64,000 nucleotides of DNA from an uncultured Bacteroidales bacterium (GTDB lineage: Bacteria > Bacteroidota > Bacteroidia > Bacteroidales > F082). This document shows positions 24,881-35,274 of this stretch, piece after piece. The notes below the pieces were generated by a model. That model did not search any database, was not told the DNA's origin, and saw only the letters and a program-made list of their open reading frames with translations. Each line of letters begins with the position of its first letter. Positions within the stretch are counted from its first letter, which is position 1. The position numbers and the translations under genes were made by a program. The stretch lies in NCBI GenBank assembly GCA_900317155.1, contig ONFO01000001.1, forward strand, positions 124,001-188,000, given 5' to 3'.

Positions 24881-25615
24881 ATGTTGCAGAAACTAGTAGT
24901 CTTCACCGGCGCAGGCATCAGCGCCGAGAGCGGAATTCCCACGTTTCGTGATGCCAATGGCATGTGGGGGAAATATGATGCCATGAAAATGGCTAGCGTG
25001 GCGGGCTTTGAGGAAGACCCTCAGGCAGTGCTCGATTTCTACAATGCCCGACGCAAAAACCTGTTGGAGGTGGAACCGAACCACGCCCATCGTGTTTTGG
25101 CCGACTTGGAAAAGCGATACGATGTGACCATCATTACCCAGAATGTGGACAATCTTCACGAAAGGGCGGGCAGTAGCAAGGTGCTGCATCTTCACGGCGA
25201 GCTAAGCAAGGTGACTTCTTCGCGCAATCGCCTCGACCCCAATTGCATAAAAGAGTATCCGCTTGATGTCCCGATACGATTAGGTGACGAAGCTGCCGAT
25301 GGATCGCAACTGCGGCCTTATATCGTATGGTTCGGCGAGTATGTCGACGGTATGGAGTTGGCAGAATATTGGGTGCAACAAGCCGACATCTTTGTGGTCG
25401 TCGGCACTTCGTTGGTGGTGTATCCAGCAGCTGGATTGGTCGATTATGCTCCACGTGAGATTCCCAAGTTCCTGATTGACCCTAAAGATTTGAAAGGTGG
25501 CCTGCCGGCTGGATTCCAGCATATTAAAGCTAAGGCGGTGGAAGGGGTGGATGAGTTGGTGAGGAGGTTGCAGGAGTTGGAAAAAAAGTTATTTTTGCAA
25601 GTTGAAAACTCTTAA
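24881..25615 (+). CDS. cobB: Sir2-family NAD-dependent protein deacylase lacking the zinc cysteines
   Basis: The 244-residue sirtuin has GAGISAESGIPTFRD (residues 10-24), QNVDNLHERAG (87-97) and the catalytic His in HLHGE (about 105). Tyr54 and Arg57 in FYNARR match the residues that favour succinyl and malonyl lysine in CobB/SIRT5. The two CxxC zinc pairs of E. coli CobB are absent: the region has one Cys (PNCIKEYP). It likely removes acyl groups from protein lysines. The GmrSD-type gene starts 11 bases after its stop, so the two are probably co-transcribed. Confidence 0.88.
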   Translation: MLQKLVVFTGAGISAESGIPTFRDANGMWGKYDAMKMASVAGFEEDPQAVLDFYNARRKNLLEVEPNHAHRVLADLEKRYDVTIITQNVDNLHERAGSSKVLHLHGELSKVTSSRNRLDPNCIKEYPLDVPIRLGDEAADGSQLRPYIVWFGEYVDGMELAEYWVQQADIFVVVGTSLVVYPAAGLVDYAPREIPKFLIDPKDLKGGLPAGFQHIKAKAVEGVDELVRRLQELEKKLFLQVENS

Positions 25616-25626
25616 TTACGAATTAT

Positions 25627-27369
25627 ATGAGCAAATTGAACGTAGATCAAAAAACCATTAACGAGTTATTCTCGGATACAAAAGCCGATTTTTTGATTCC
25701 TGATTATCAAAGGCCTTATGCATGGAGTGAGGAACAATGTCTTACATTATGGAATGATATTTTTGATTTTGCTTTCCCTGGTGCGGACTATTCAAAATTC
25801 GATAAGGATAACGATGAGTATTTTCTTGGTCCCATTGTTACCTTTAAGAACAAAAACAAACAACAGGAAATTATTGATGGTCAGCAGAGACTCACAACTT
25901 TGATGCTTTTGTTGCGGGCTTTCTATTCGCTTTTCGGGTACATGCAAGACGATAATGCAAAACGTACCCGAGAGGCAATAGAAAAGTGTATATGGAAAAC
26001 TGATGAATTTGGTCGTCCAGATACTAGTAAACTTAAAATTGACAGTGAAGTTGCTACGGATAATGATAAGGAAGAGTTTTTGACAATACTCCGCACAGGA
26101 GAAGTAAAGAAGGATCAAAAGAGTACTTATGCCAAAAACTATCGTTTCTTCCAAAAGCAAATAGATGAATTCCTTCATAAGTACCCAGCGTTTTTTGCTT
26201 ATCTTCCTCAGCGTATTATGAACAATTGCATTTTGCTTCCCATTGAAGCAGAGTCACAGGATACAGCATTGCGAATCTTCTCGACTTTGAATGACAGAGG
26301 ACTACCTCTATCTGATTCAGACATTTTCAAGGCGCAGTTTTATAAGTATTACTCAAGCAGGGGTGAAAAAGATCGGTTTATTGAGCGTTGGAAGGCTTTG
26401 GAAGAGAAGGCAGATAAGATTTTTCATCCCATTACTGGGACTCCAATGGACGAACTCTTTACTCGATATATGTATTATGTTAGAGCAACCCGAGGTCTTA
26501 GTGATACAACAACCATAGCACTTCGTAAGTTTTATGAGAATGATAACTATGCATTGATGTATAAGAATGAGACATTGGATAATTTAGAAACGCTATTAGA
26601 CTTCTGGAATGATGTTACCAATCAGGATGTTGAAAGATTCTCTATTCGAGTGCTACGTCGTCTTTTTGTGTTAAGTTATGCTCCTAACGGTATGTGGCGT
26701 TATTTTACATCTGTTTATTTCATGAAAAACAAGGACGCTGAAGGTAAGCTTGACGACGAATTGTTCTACAACTTTTTGAATACTATCACAGCGTTTATCT
26801 GGGCATATTCAGTATTTAAACCTGGTGTGAACTCGCTTCGTACTCCAGTCTATGCAGAAATGTTGAAAATAATTGAGGGCAAACCTGTTGATTTTGCCAA
26901 TTTCAAGTTTGACGAACAACAGATTTCCAACATGTTCCGAGACTATAACTTTTACAATATGCGTCCTATCACCAAGTCTATGTTGGCATGGTGGGCGTTC
27001 CATGATGATTCACAACCTTTAATGTCATTGGAAACGCAGTTCGATATAGAACATATATTTGCTAAAAACAGGGTGAGCCATGAAACAATGGCCAACAAAT
27101 ACAATGTTGAAAAGCTAGGCAACAAAGCCATTTTAGAAAAACGTATAAATATTCGTGCAAGCGATTATAAGTTCGAGGATAAGAAGAAGTATTATTATGG
27201 CTTTGAGAGCCAAGGAAAGAAGAAGGAAGGAACGAAGGTTAAGGAGTTGCTTGATCTTGCTAATGCTAAATCAGACTTTTCAGAAGACGATATCCTGACT
27301 CGTCATGCGAGTATTTTGGATGGCTTTATTGACTTTCTGAAAGCCAATAACCTCATTAAAGAACCGTAA
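25627..27369 (+). CDS. GmrSD-like DUF262/DUF1524 protein, probable type IV restriction nuclease
   Basis: The 580-residue protein has an N-terminal DUF262 domain (LIPDYQRPYAW near 23-33, IIDGQQRLTTL at 82-92), which in GmrS-type proteins binds and hydrolyses nucleotide. The C-terminal DUF1524 domain has FDIEHIFAKN near residue 475 and a following Asn (LGNKAIL), a His-Me finger nuclease core. Family members such as GmrSD, BrxU and SspE cut modified or phosphorothioate phage DNA. Codons are visibly more A+T-rich than in the flanking housekeeping genes, which hints at transfer. It follows the sirtuin in a tight operon. The target is unknown. Confidence 0.85.
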   Translation: MSKLNVDQKTINELFSDTKADFLIPDYQRPYAWSEEQCLTLWNDIFDFAFPGADYSKFDKDNDEYFLGPIVTFKNKNKQQEIIDGQQRLTTLMLLLRAFYSLFGYMQDDNAKRTREAIEKCIWKTDEFGRPDTSKLKIDSEVATDNDKEEFLTILRTGEVKKDQKSTYAKNYRFFQKQIDEFLHKYPAFFAYLPQRIMNNCILLPIEAESQDTALRIFSTLNDRGLPLSDSDIFKAQFYKYYSSRGEKDRFIERWKALEEKADKIFHPITGTPMDELFTRYMYYVRATRGLSDTTTIALRKFYENDNYALMYKNETLDNLETLLDFWNDVTNQDVERFSIRVLRRLFVLSYAPNGMWRYFTSVYFMKNKDAEGKLDDELFYNFLNTITAFIWAYSVFKPGVNSLRTPVYAEMLKIIEGKPVDFANFKFDEQQISNMFRDYNFYNMRPITKSMLAWWAFHDDSQPLMSLETQFDIEHIFAKNRVSHETMANKYNVEKLGNKAILEKRINIRASDYKFEDKKKYYYGFESQGKKKEGTKVKELLDLANAKSDFSEDDILTRHASILDGFIDFLKANNLIKEP

Positions 27370-27393
27370 ATATCGCGAAATGTCTTTAGCTGT

Positions 27394-27405
27394 GCCCTGT
27401 AGGGC
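27394..27405. repeat. Short palindrome at the 3-prime side of the transposase
   Basis: GCCCTGTAGGGC has 5-bp arms and a 2-base loop, and lies between the nuclease stop and the transposase stop. It might be one boundary hairpin of the transposase unit or a weak terminator. Confidence 0.4.
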
Positions 27406-27458
27406 AACCTTAAATCAAGCGGTGTCACAATTCCTGCTTAGATATGCAAGGATATGTC

Positions 27459-27920
27459 TCAATCCGTCTCAAACGCCCACCGCTCGTCATACTCAACGCC
27501 TGCCTCGTCCAAGAGCTGCTTGTACTCGTCTCGCCAGTCGGTGCGGTGGTGGTGCTCCGCTTGGGTGCGGATATAATGTGCAACTCGGTCTATACCTCTG
27601 TAATCTACCGAGAAAGCACCATAGCCTGCCTGCCAACAGAAGCCTTCGTAATACTGTTCATCCAAGGTCTTGATCCACTTGCTGCTGTAGGCCTTGATGC
27701 GCTTCACGAAGTCGGACAAGGAGATGGTCTTGGGCAAGGAAGTGAGGATGTGGACATGGTTGCCGACTCCACCGATTTCTACGGGTATACCATTCATGTT
27801 GCGGATGACACCGCCGATGTAGGCGAACACCTGCCCGAGGTCTTCGTCGCGTATCTCCATGCAATGATATTTGATGTGGAAGACGATATGGATGTCGTTT
27901 TTTGCGAGTGAGCTTCCCAT
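27459..27920 (-). CDS. REP-associated Y1 transposase (RAYT, IS200/IS605 TnpA-like)
   Basis: The 153-residue protein has the HUH motif HVH at residues 55-57 (GGVGNHVHIL) and a catalytic Tyr116 in YIRTQ, where Gln120 completes the YxxxQ pattern. The WQAGYGAFSV block is typical of Bacteroidetes Y1 transposases. Such enzymes cut and join single-stranded DNA at hairpins. There is no TnpB. The gene is flanked by REP-like hairpins at 27935-28251, and two more copies lie at 22964-23075, which marks it as a domesticated or REP-mobilising type. The reading frame is intact. Confidence 0.9.
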   Translation of the reverse strand: MGSSLAKNDIHIVFHIKYHCMEIRDEDLGQVFAYIGGVIRNMNGIPVEIGGVGNHVHILTSLPKTISLSDFVKRIKAYSSKWIKTLDEQYYEGFCWQAGYGAFSVDYRGIDRVAHYIRTQAEHHHRTDWRDEYKQLLDEAGVEYDERWAFETD

Positions 27921-27934
27921 GGTGGTTGAGTTTG

Positions 27935-28005
27935 TGTTGGCGGGGGGATTGAAATCCCCGTAGAAGTCGGGTCGTCCTTTCAGGACTCTGCCTCAACTTC
28001 AGAGC
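27935..28005 (+). repeat. REP-like element with changed first stem
   Basis: The first hairpin is GGGGATTGAAATCCCC (27944-27959) and the second is GTCCTTTCAGGAC (27974-27986). Compared with the copies at 22971 and 23021 the first stem has changed on both sides while the TTGAAA centre is kept. It lies 15 bases upstream of the transposase ATG. Confidence 0.8.
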
Positions 28006-28079
28006 ACAAAAGTAGGAAAACTATTTGAATTGAAGTAACCTGATGGGAAAAATGACAAACCTCAGTCAAGGTTGATAAA

Positions 28080-28251
28080 GTCCTGAAAGGACGACCCCAA
28101 TACATCGGACGGTTTCAACCTCCGATTATGAAGCTGGTAGGCCCCAACCCCGAAGGGGCGAATCGACACCGTCGGACGTCTCCTCCGCAACCAAAGCAGG
28201 TCTTTGGTATAATAAAAGGACGACCCCAACATCGGACGGTTTCAACCTCCG
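28080..28251 (-). repeat. Cluster of inverted REP-like elements
   Basis: Relative to the other copies these are inverted. One complete unit has GTCCTGAAAGGAC (28080-28092) and CGGACGGTTTCAACCTCCG (28106-28124). A degenerate one contains CCCCGAAGGGG (28148-28158) and CGGA...TCCG. The third has AGGACGACCCCAACA and again CGGACGGTTTCAACCTCCG (28233-28251). The shared extra C in the first stem suggests the two good copies derive from each other. Confidence 0.78.
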
Positions 28252-28375
28252 CAAAAGAAAGGCACTCATACAAGTCATCTGAATGTCGAAAACAAAGAGC
28301 AAATTACCACACCCCTAAACAAGTTTCAAATGGCCTTTTGATGAACCGTGGCAAGTGCTCAAAATCTATCAAGCC

Positions 28376-28470
28376 AAATGAAAGAAGTTTGAACCTGTAC
28401 CACGATTTGGAACAGGTGACTCCTATTTTTGCAACGTGAATTGATGTTAAACACATAAACAACACAATGT
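28376..28470 (+). promoter_or_regulatory. Promoter and leader of the microprotein (twin of 24162-24255)
   Basis: The words GATTTGGAACA (28405-28415) and CCTATTTTTGC (28423-28433, with -7 box TATTTTTG at 28425-28432) match the HIRAN promoter in the same order and spacing. It lies 67 bases ahead of the ATG at 28499. Confidence 0.6.
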
Positions 28471-28498
28471 GTTGCAATAGTCAGAAAGGAGTATCGCT

Positions 28499-28600
28499 AT
28501 GTTCTTCTCGCTAAATGGATTTGGAGATTTGCTGATTTTTGTCGTTGTGGTGGCATTTGTCCTAATCATTACGAAAGACGACAAAAACCCCAAAAGTTGA
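28499..28600 (+). CDS. 33-residue single-pass membrane microprotein
   Basis: The frame encodes 33 residues: a short polar N terminus (MFFSLNGFGD), one hydrophobic helix (LLIFVVVVAFVLIIT, residues 11-25), and a charged tail (KDDKNPKS). An AAAGGAG sequence at 28485-28491 stands 7 bases before the ATG, which is a better Shine-Dalgarno than most genes in this window have. A promoter-like segment shared with the HIRAN gene lies upstream. No family is recognised. The layout resembles small membrane modulators or type I-like toxins, but this is only a comparison of shape. Confidence 0.55.
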   Translation: MFFSLNGFGDLLIFVVVVAFVLIITKDDKNPKS

Positions 28601-29095
28601 TGGATTTTGTTCTTTGAAAATAAAACTCTGTAAGCCAGAAATATATCCGACAGCAAACGACAACAAACGACTACTGTCGACTACAAACGTTTAATCAACG
28701 GCTTTTTCTTGACAAACTCCGTTACTTTGCAGCATCAAAGGGGAAAAGAAAACATCTGGTCTGCTTCCGAATTGCAGAATGAGGAATCGGCTTCCAGTAA
28801 TACTTCGCAACCTGCAACAAATGCCGATAAAGAGGCAGGCTCAAACGGTACTGTATCCGATGTTTCCCAACGCAAAAATACAACTTTTTCATAAAATGCA
28901 AGTCTCTTTGAGAAAAATAACCCAAAATAACGTCATCATGTCAAAAATTACTATCTTTGTCCCTTTATTAATGAATCGCGCGTTAAGCGTTCCACAACAG
29001 TATAATCTTGAAGTCTTGAAATTAGAAATCTTGAAATCAACAACAATTAAACAGTTCAACAATAAACAATCAACAATCTAAAAACCCCCACAATC
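28601..29095. other. Non-coding stretch ahead of recA
   Basis: No convincing gene was seen in these roughly 500 bases. A 61-residue frame at 28709-28894 starts with TTG and has no family features. A -7-like TATCTTTG near 28950 could drive recA, leaving a leader of about 140 bases with short repeats of CTTGAA and CAACAAT. The region is A+T-rich near recA. Confidence 0.5.
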
Positions 29096-30124
29096 ATGAC
29101 TACAGAAAAAACACAAGAAGAAGCTGCAAAACTGAGGCAGGAGAAACTGAAGGCTTTGGAAGCCACATTAGGTAACATCGAGAAGAGCTTTGGCAAGGGA
29201 AGCATCATGCGTCTGGGTGCCGAGGCCGAGAAGATGGAGAGCATCTCCACCGGTTCCATCGGCCTGGACTACGCCCTCGGCGTGGGCGGCCTGCCGAAAG
29301 GCCGTATCATCGAGATATACGGTCCCGAGAGCTCCGGTAAGACGACTTTGGCCTTGCATGTCGTGGCTGAAGCACAAAAGAAAGGTGGCATCGCCGCCTT
29401 CATCGATGCGGAACACGCCTTCGACCGCTTCTATGCCGCCAAACTGGGCGTTGACATCGAGAACCTTCTCATCTCGCAACCCGACTACGGCGAGCAAGCC
29501 CTAGAAATCGCCGAGAACCTTATTCGCTCCGGAGCCATTGATGTCATTGTCGTCGACTCCGTGGCCGCATTGACTCCCAAGAGCGAAATCGAAGGCGAGA
29601 TGGGCGACAGCAAGATGGGCCTCCAAGCCCGCTTGATGAGCCAGGCCATGCGTAAGCTCACCGCCACCATCAACAAGACGGGTTGCATCTGCATCTTTAT
29701 CAACCAGCTGCGCGAGAAGATCGGCGTGATGTTCGGTAATCCCGAGACCACCACGGGCGGCAACGCTTTGAAGTTCTACAGTTCCGTGCGTATCGACATC
29801 CGCAAAATCAGCCAAATCAAAGATGGTGAGAATGTGCTGGGTAGCCGCGTCAAGGTGAAGGTCGTCAAGAACAAGGTGGCTCCGCCGTTCCGCAAGGCAG
29901 AATTCGACATCCTCTATGGTGAAGGCATCTCACGCTCGGGCGAAATCGTCGACCTCGGTGTGGAGATGGGCATCATCAAGAAGAGTGGCTCGTGGTTCAG
30001 CTATGGCGACTCCAAACTTGCCCAAGGTCGCGATTCGGTGAAGAAACTCATTGAAGACAACCCTGAATTAGCCGATGAACTCTCCGCCAAGATTTTCGAG
30101 GCGTTGGAGAAGAGTGAAGAGTAA
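29096..30124 (+). CDS. recA: Recombinase RecA
   Basis: The 342-residue protein is a complete Rec[15 protein letters not shown], Walker [11 protein letters not shown] near residue 79, MAW-like [13 protein letters not shown] (the usual LDPVYA is FDRFYA), Walker [13 protein letters not shown], loop L1 with [22 protein letters not shown], and L2 with [26 protein letters not shown]. It forms filaments on single-stranded DNA for recombination, repair and SOS induction. No LexA-type box was recognised upstream. The C terminus is short and acidic (EKSEE). Confidence 0.98.
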   Translation: MTTEKTQEEAAKLRQEKLKALEATLGNIEKSFGKGSIMRLGAEAEKMESISTGSIGLDYALGVGGLPKGRIIEIYGPESSGKTTLALHVVAEAQKKGGIAAFIDAEHAFDRFYAAKLGVDIENLLISQPDYGEQALEIAENLIRSGAIDVIVVDSVAALTPKSEIEGEMGDSKMGLQARLMSQAMRKLTATINKTGCICIFINQLREKIGVMFGNPETTTGGNALKFYSSVRIDIRKISQIKDGENVLGSRVKVKVVKNKVAPPFRKAEFDILYGEGISRSGEIVDLGVEMGIIKKSGSWFSYGDSKLAQGRDSVKKLIEDNPELADELSAKIFEALEKSEE

Positions 30125-30140
30125 CAATGGTCTATGGCTG

Positions 30141-30197
30141 ATAGCCCATGACTTATGGCTGCCTTGGTATAATGGCAAGCCAAGGGTCATGGGCTAT
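30141..30197. terminator. Long two-step hairpin between recA and the TPR gene
   Basis: ATAGCCCATGAC (30141-30152) pairs perfectly with 30186-30197, and an inner CCTTGG (30162-30167) pairs with CCAAGG (30180-30185). The left side has a 9-base bulge. No T-run follows, so it may be an RNA processing or attenuation structure or a REP-like element rather than a classic terminator. Confidence 0.6.
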
Positions 30198-30225
30198 AGG
30201 TCATTAGCCTAAAAACCAATCGACA

Positions 30226-31260
30226 ATGAAGAAAAACCTCCTATTCTTCGGCTTGCTGCTCGCTCTCTTTGCCTGCAACAATACGCCGAAACCCGAAACG
30301 GACAACACTTCCCAAGAACCTAAGGCTCCCGTGTCGGTGAATGATGCCATCCAGTTGCTGACTGATTCCATTGCCATGGATAGCACCAATGCAAGCCTCT
30401 ATGTAAGTCGTGCCAAGGCCTATTTCGCTAGCGAGCAGATTGGCCAGGCCATGATTGATATCAACAAGTCGCTGCAACTCGACCCCAATAACATCGATAC
30501 TTACCTTTTGCTCGCCGATGTGTATTATGCCTTGGGCGATCAGGATAATATCAACGCTACACTCAACAAAGCAGTGGAAATCAATTCCTTGGATGCACGT
30601 CCTTTGGTGAAACTGGCCGAGTTGAACTTGCTTCAGCAAAACTTCAACCTTGCTATTGGTTATGTAGACAAGGCTTTAGGACTTTCGTCATATAACCCTC
30701 GAGCCTATTTTGTGAAAGGCGTGTGTTATATGGCTGCCAAGCAGGATACAGCCAGTGCACTGAAGAACTTCCAATTGGCTTCAGAACAAGATGCTACTTT
30801 CTATGACCCCGTAGAGCAAATCAGTCGCATCTATGCTGTGCAGCAACCTCCCTATGCTATGGACTATCTTCGGAAGGCACAGCGGCAATTTCCTGACTAT
30901 CCGACTGCCCGTTACGAGTTGGCACTGTTTCTGCAAAGCCACGGTGAGCCAGAAGAGGCTCTGCTGCATTACGATACCTTATTGATGCAACGTCCCGACA
31001 ATTATATTGTGCTGTTCAACAAAGGTTATGTCAATTATGTGTATCTCGAGGACAATGAGGCCGCATTGGGCTATTTCAACCAGGCCTTGGAAGTCAAGCC
31101 CGACTATCTTGATGCAAAGTACAATAAGGGCCGTGTGATTGAACAAATGGGGGATTATGCCCAAGCGATGGAAATCTACAAGGAAGTGCTGAAGCAGAAA
31201 CCCGATTATACACTGGCCATTGATGCCATCAATAGAATTCAAAATCAAGAAACTGAATAA
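30226..31260 (+). CDS. Tetratricopeptide-repeat lipoprotein
   Basis: The 344-residue protein has a lipoprotein signal (MKKNLLFFGLLLALFAC, Cys about residue 17) and an acidic-Thr linker. Around eight TPR units follow (AKAYFASEQIGQAMIDINKSLQLDPNN, ADVYYALGDQDNINATLNKAVEIN, KGYVNYVYLEDNEAALGYFNQALEVKPDY). It would be a periplasmic or outer membrane scaffold for protein contacts. It lies just before the nucleoside kinase, 26 bases apart, so co-transcription is likely. Partners are unknown. Confidence 0.88.
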   Translation: MKKNLLFFGLLLALFACNNTPKPETDNTSQEPKAPVSVNDAIQLLTDSIAMDSTNASLYVSRAKAYFASEQIGQAMIDINKSLQLDPNNIDTYLLLADVYYALGDQDNINATLNKAVEINSLDARPLVKLAELNLLQQNFNLAIGYVDKALGLSSYNPRAYFVKGVCYMAAKQDTASALKNFQLASEQDATFYDPVEQISRIYAVQQPPYAMDYLRKAQRQFPDYPTARYELALFLQSHGEPEEALLHYDTLLMQRPDNYIVLFNKGYVNYVYLEDNEAALGYFNQALEVKPDYLDAKYNKGRVIEQMGDYAQAMEIYKEVLKQKPDYTLAIDAINRIQNQETE

Positions 31261-31286
31261 GTTATCACAGAAACCAACATGTAATC

Positions 31287-32954
31287 ATGATCCAAGTCTA
31301 TTGCATCAACACCAAAACCACCAAAGAATTCAATGAAGGCATGACCTTGCTTGAGATGTTGCCTGAATTTGAGTTCGACAAGCCTTATCCCATCATTTCT
31401 GCTAAGGTCAACAACGTGTCGCAGGGATTGAAGTTCCGCGTCTACAACAGCCGTGATGTCGAGTTTCTCGACCTCACACATCATACTGCGCGTTTAGTGT
31501 ATGCCCGATCGCTGGGTTTCATGTTATACAAGGCGACACAAGACCTGTTCACTGGCAGCAAGTTGAACATGGAACACCCTATCTCTAAGGGTTTCTATTG
31601 CCGTATCCATAAAAGCGACGGCAAGATCCTTAATGGCAACGACATTGCTGCCTTAAGGGTGAGGATGAGGACTATCGTGGCCGATGATATCCAATTCCAT
31701 CGTCATGAGGCCCGAATAGAGGATGCTATTGATATGTTTAGCAAGTTAGGGCAATATGATAAAGTAAAGTTGTTGGAAACCAGTGGAAAAGCGTACACGG
31801 ATTACTATACATTGGACGACACCACCGATTATTATTACGGTCGGTTGGTGCCATCAACAGGGTATTTGAGCATTTGGGACATCGATGCCTATCGCGATGG
31901 CATCCTGCTGCGTATTCCCGACCGCGACCATCCCGACCGTTTGGCTGAGATGCATGAACAGCCCAAGACCTTCGAGGTGTTTTCGGAGAGTTTGAAGTGG
32001 AATGACATCATGGGGCTGAGTACCGTGGGCGATGTCAACCACGCCTGCCAAAACGGGATGGCACGTGAGTTGGTGCAGGTGGCCGAGGCCTTGCAAGAGA
32101 AGAAAATCGTTCAAATCGCCGAGGAAATCAATCGCCGTTATCATAGTGAGACCCCAGTTCGTTTGGTGTTGATTACTGGTCCGAGCAGCAGTGGCAAGAC
32201 CACCTTCTGTAGTCGTGTTAGCATTCAGTTGAAAGCCTGTGGGTTGAAGCCCATCTCGTTCTCGACGGACGACTATTTCGTCAACCGTGTGGATACCCCC
32301 AAACTACCTGATGGAACCTATGACTTCGACAATTTCGAGACCGTCGACCATGCTGCCCTTGAACGCGATTTGATTGCCTTGTTGAATGGAGAGGAGATAG
32401 AAGTGCCTGAGTATAATTTCGTTACAGGTATTCGCGAATACAATGGCAAGAAGTTGCAACTGAAGGAAGGCTGCGTGTTGTTGGTGGAAGGCATCCATGC
32501 CTTGAACCCTTTGTTGACGGATCAGATTCCTGAGTCGACCAAGTTCCGTATTTTCATTTCCACCTTAACCAGCACCGCTTTGGATGACCACAATGTCATC
32601 CCGACTGACGACAACCGTCTGTTGCGCCGCATCGTGCGCGATTACAACAAAGGTGCATTCACAGCCCGTCAAACCATCAGTCAGTGGGCCAGCGTGCGTG
32701 ATGCCGAAGAGAAATGGATCAACCCTTATCAGGAAAACGCCGACGTGATGTTCAACTCGGCCTATCTGTTAGAGTTTGCCGTCATGCGCAACCACGCCGA
32801 GAGCATCCTGGCTACCGTGCCTAATAATTGTCCTGAATACACTGAGGCACACCGACTTTTGCGTTTCCTGCATTATTTCACGCCCGTTTCCGACAAGGAA
32901 ATACCAGCAACATCCATGCTGCGACAGTTCATTGGAGGCAGCAGTTTTATGTAA
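31287..32954 (+). CDS. Nucleoside (uridine-type) kinase with N-terminal TGS-like domain
   Basis: The 555-residue protein combines a ThrRS-like N terminus (TGS-like at 1-60, then a domain with HPISKGFYCRIHKSDGKIL) with a C-terminal uridine kinase/PRK domain from about residue 290. Walker A is GPSSSGKTTFCSRV; FSTDDYFVNRVDTPKLPDGTYDFDNFETVD is the phosphoribulokinase/uridine kinase signature. Proteins of this architecture are widespread in anaerobic bacteria and are annotated as nucleoside kinases. It likely phosphorylates uridine or cytidine in salvage; the role of the N-terminal part is unknown. Confidence 0.88.
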   Translation: MIQVYCINTKTTKEFNEGMTLLEMLPEFEFDKPYPIISAKVNNVSQGLKFRVYNSRDVEFLDLTHHTARLVYARSLGFMLYKATQDLFTGSKLNMEHPISKGFYCRIHKSDGKILNGNDIAALRVRMRTIVADDIQFHRHEARIEDAIDMFSKLGQYDKVKLLETSGKAYTDYYTLDDTTDYYYGRLVPSTGYLSIWDIDAYRDGILLRIPDRDHPDRLAEMHEQPKTFEVFSESLKWNDIMGLSTVGDVNHACQNGMARELVQVAEALQEKKIVQIAEEINRRYHSETPVRLVLITGPSSSGKTTFCSRVSIQLKACGLKPISFSTDDYFVNRVDTPKLPDGTYDFDNFETVDHAALERDLIALLNGEEIEVPEYNFVTGIREYNGKKLQLKEGCVLLVEGIHALNPLLTDQIPESTKFRIFISTLTSTALDDHNVIPTDDNRLLRRIVRDYNKGAFTARQTISQWASVRDAEEKWINPYQENADVMFNSAYLLEFAVMRNHAESILATVPNNCPEYTEAHRLLRFLHYFTPVSDKEIPATSMLRQFIGGSSFM

Positions 32955-33010
32955 TGGAGTTTCTTTTGGCCTAAAAACGTCTGAGAGCCCTTCAATATGC
33001 AGCTATTTTG

Positions 33011-33056
33011 AAAGCCGCTTTTCTTTTCCGCTTGCGTGAAGGAAAAACGGCTTTTC
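33011..33056 (+). terminator. Intrinsic terminator after the nucleoside kinase
   Basis: AAAGCCG (33011-33017) pairs with CGGCTTT (33048-33054), and an inner TTTTCC pairs with GGAAAA. It lies about 60 bases after the stop and ends in a short T-rich run. Confidence 0.65.
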
Positions 33057-33120
33057 TAAAAATTGCCTATTTTTAGCCCCGTAGAGCCGTTTTGGATAAA
33101 AAACAAATTTTTCAACTTTT

Positions 33121-33153
33121 TTGCATATCGTGCCGAAAAAATCCGTACCTTTG
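33121..33153 (+). promoter_or_regulatory. Promoter of gyrB
   Basis: TTG at 33121-33123 and TACCTTTG at 33146-33153, 22 bases apart, match the Bacteroidetes consensus. The gyrB ATG follows 33 bases later. Confidence 0.7.
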
Positions 33154-33162
33154 CACCTTTAA

Positions 33163-35163
<2,001 letters not shown>

Positions 35164-35186
35164 TCATTGAATGTCAAGTGAATAAT

Positions 35187-35218
35187 AAAAAAGGAGAACC
35201 GTATGGCTCTCCTTTTTT
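35187..35218 (+). terminator. Intrinsic terminator of gyrB
   Basis: AAAAAAGGAGA (35187-35197) pairs with TCTCCTTTTTT (35208-35218) around a 10-base loop, giving a stem plus T-run. Confidence 0.85.
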
Positions 35219-35274
35219 CTTTGGAGTTTTCGAGGGTGGATTTGAGGGTTATACGCTATTATACTTAAATGAAA

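Noticed and set aside
28709-28894. 61-residue frame ahead of recA
   Set aside because: TTG start, no ribosome site, polar composition without features; kept as non-coding.
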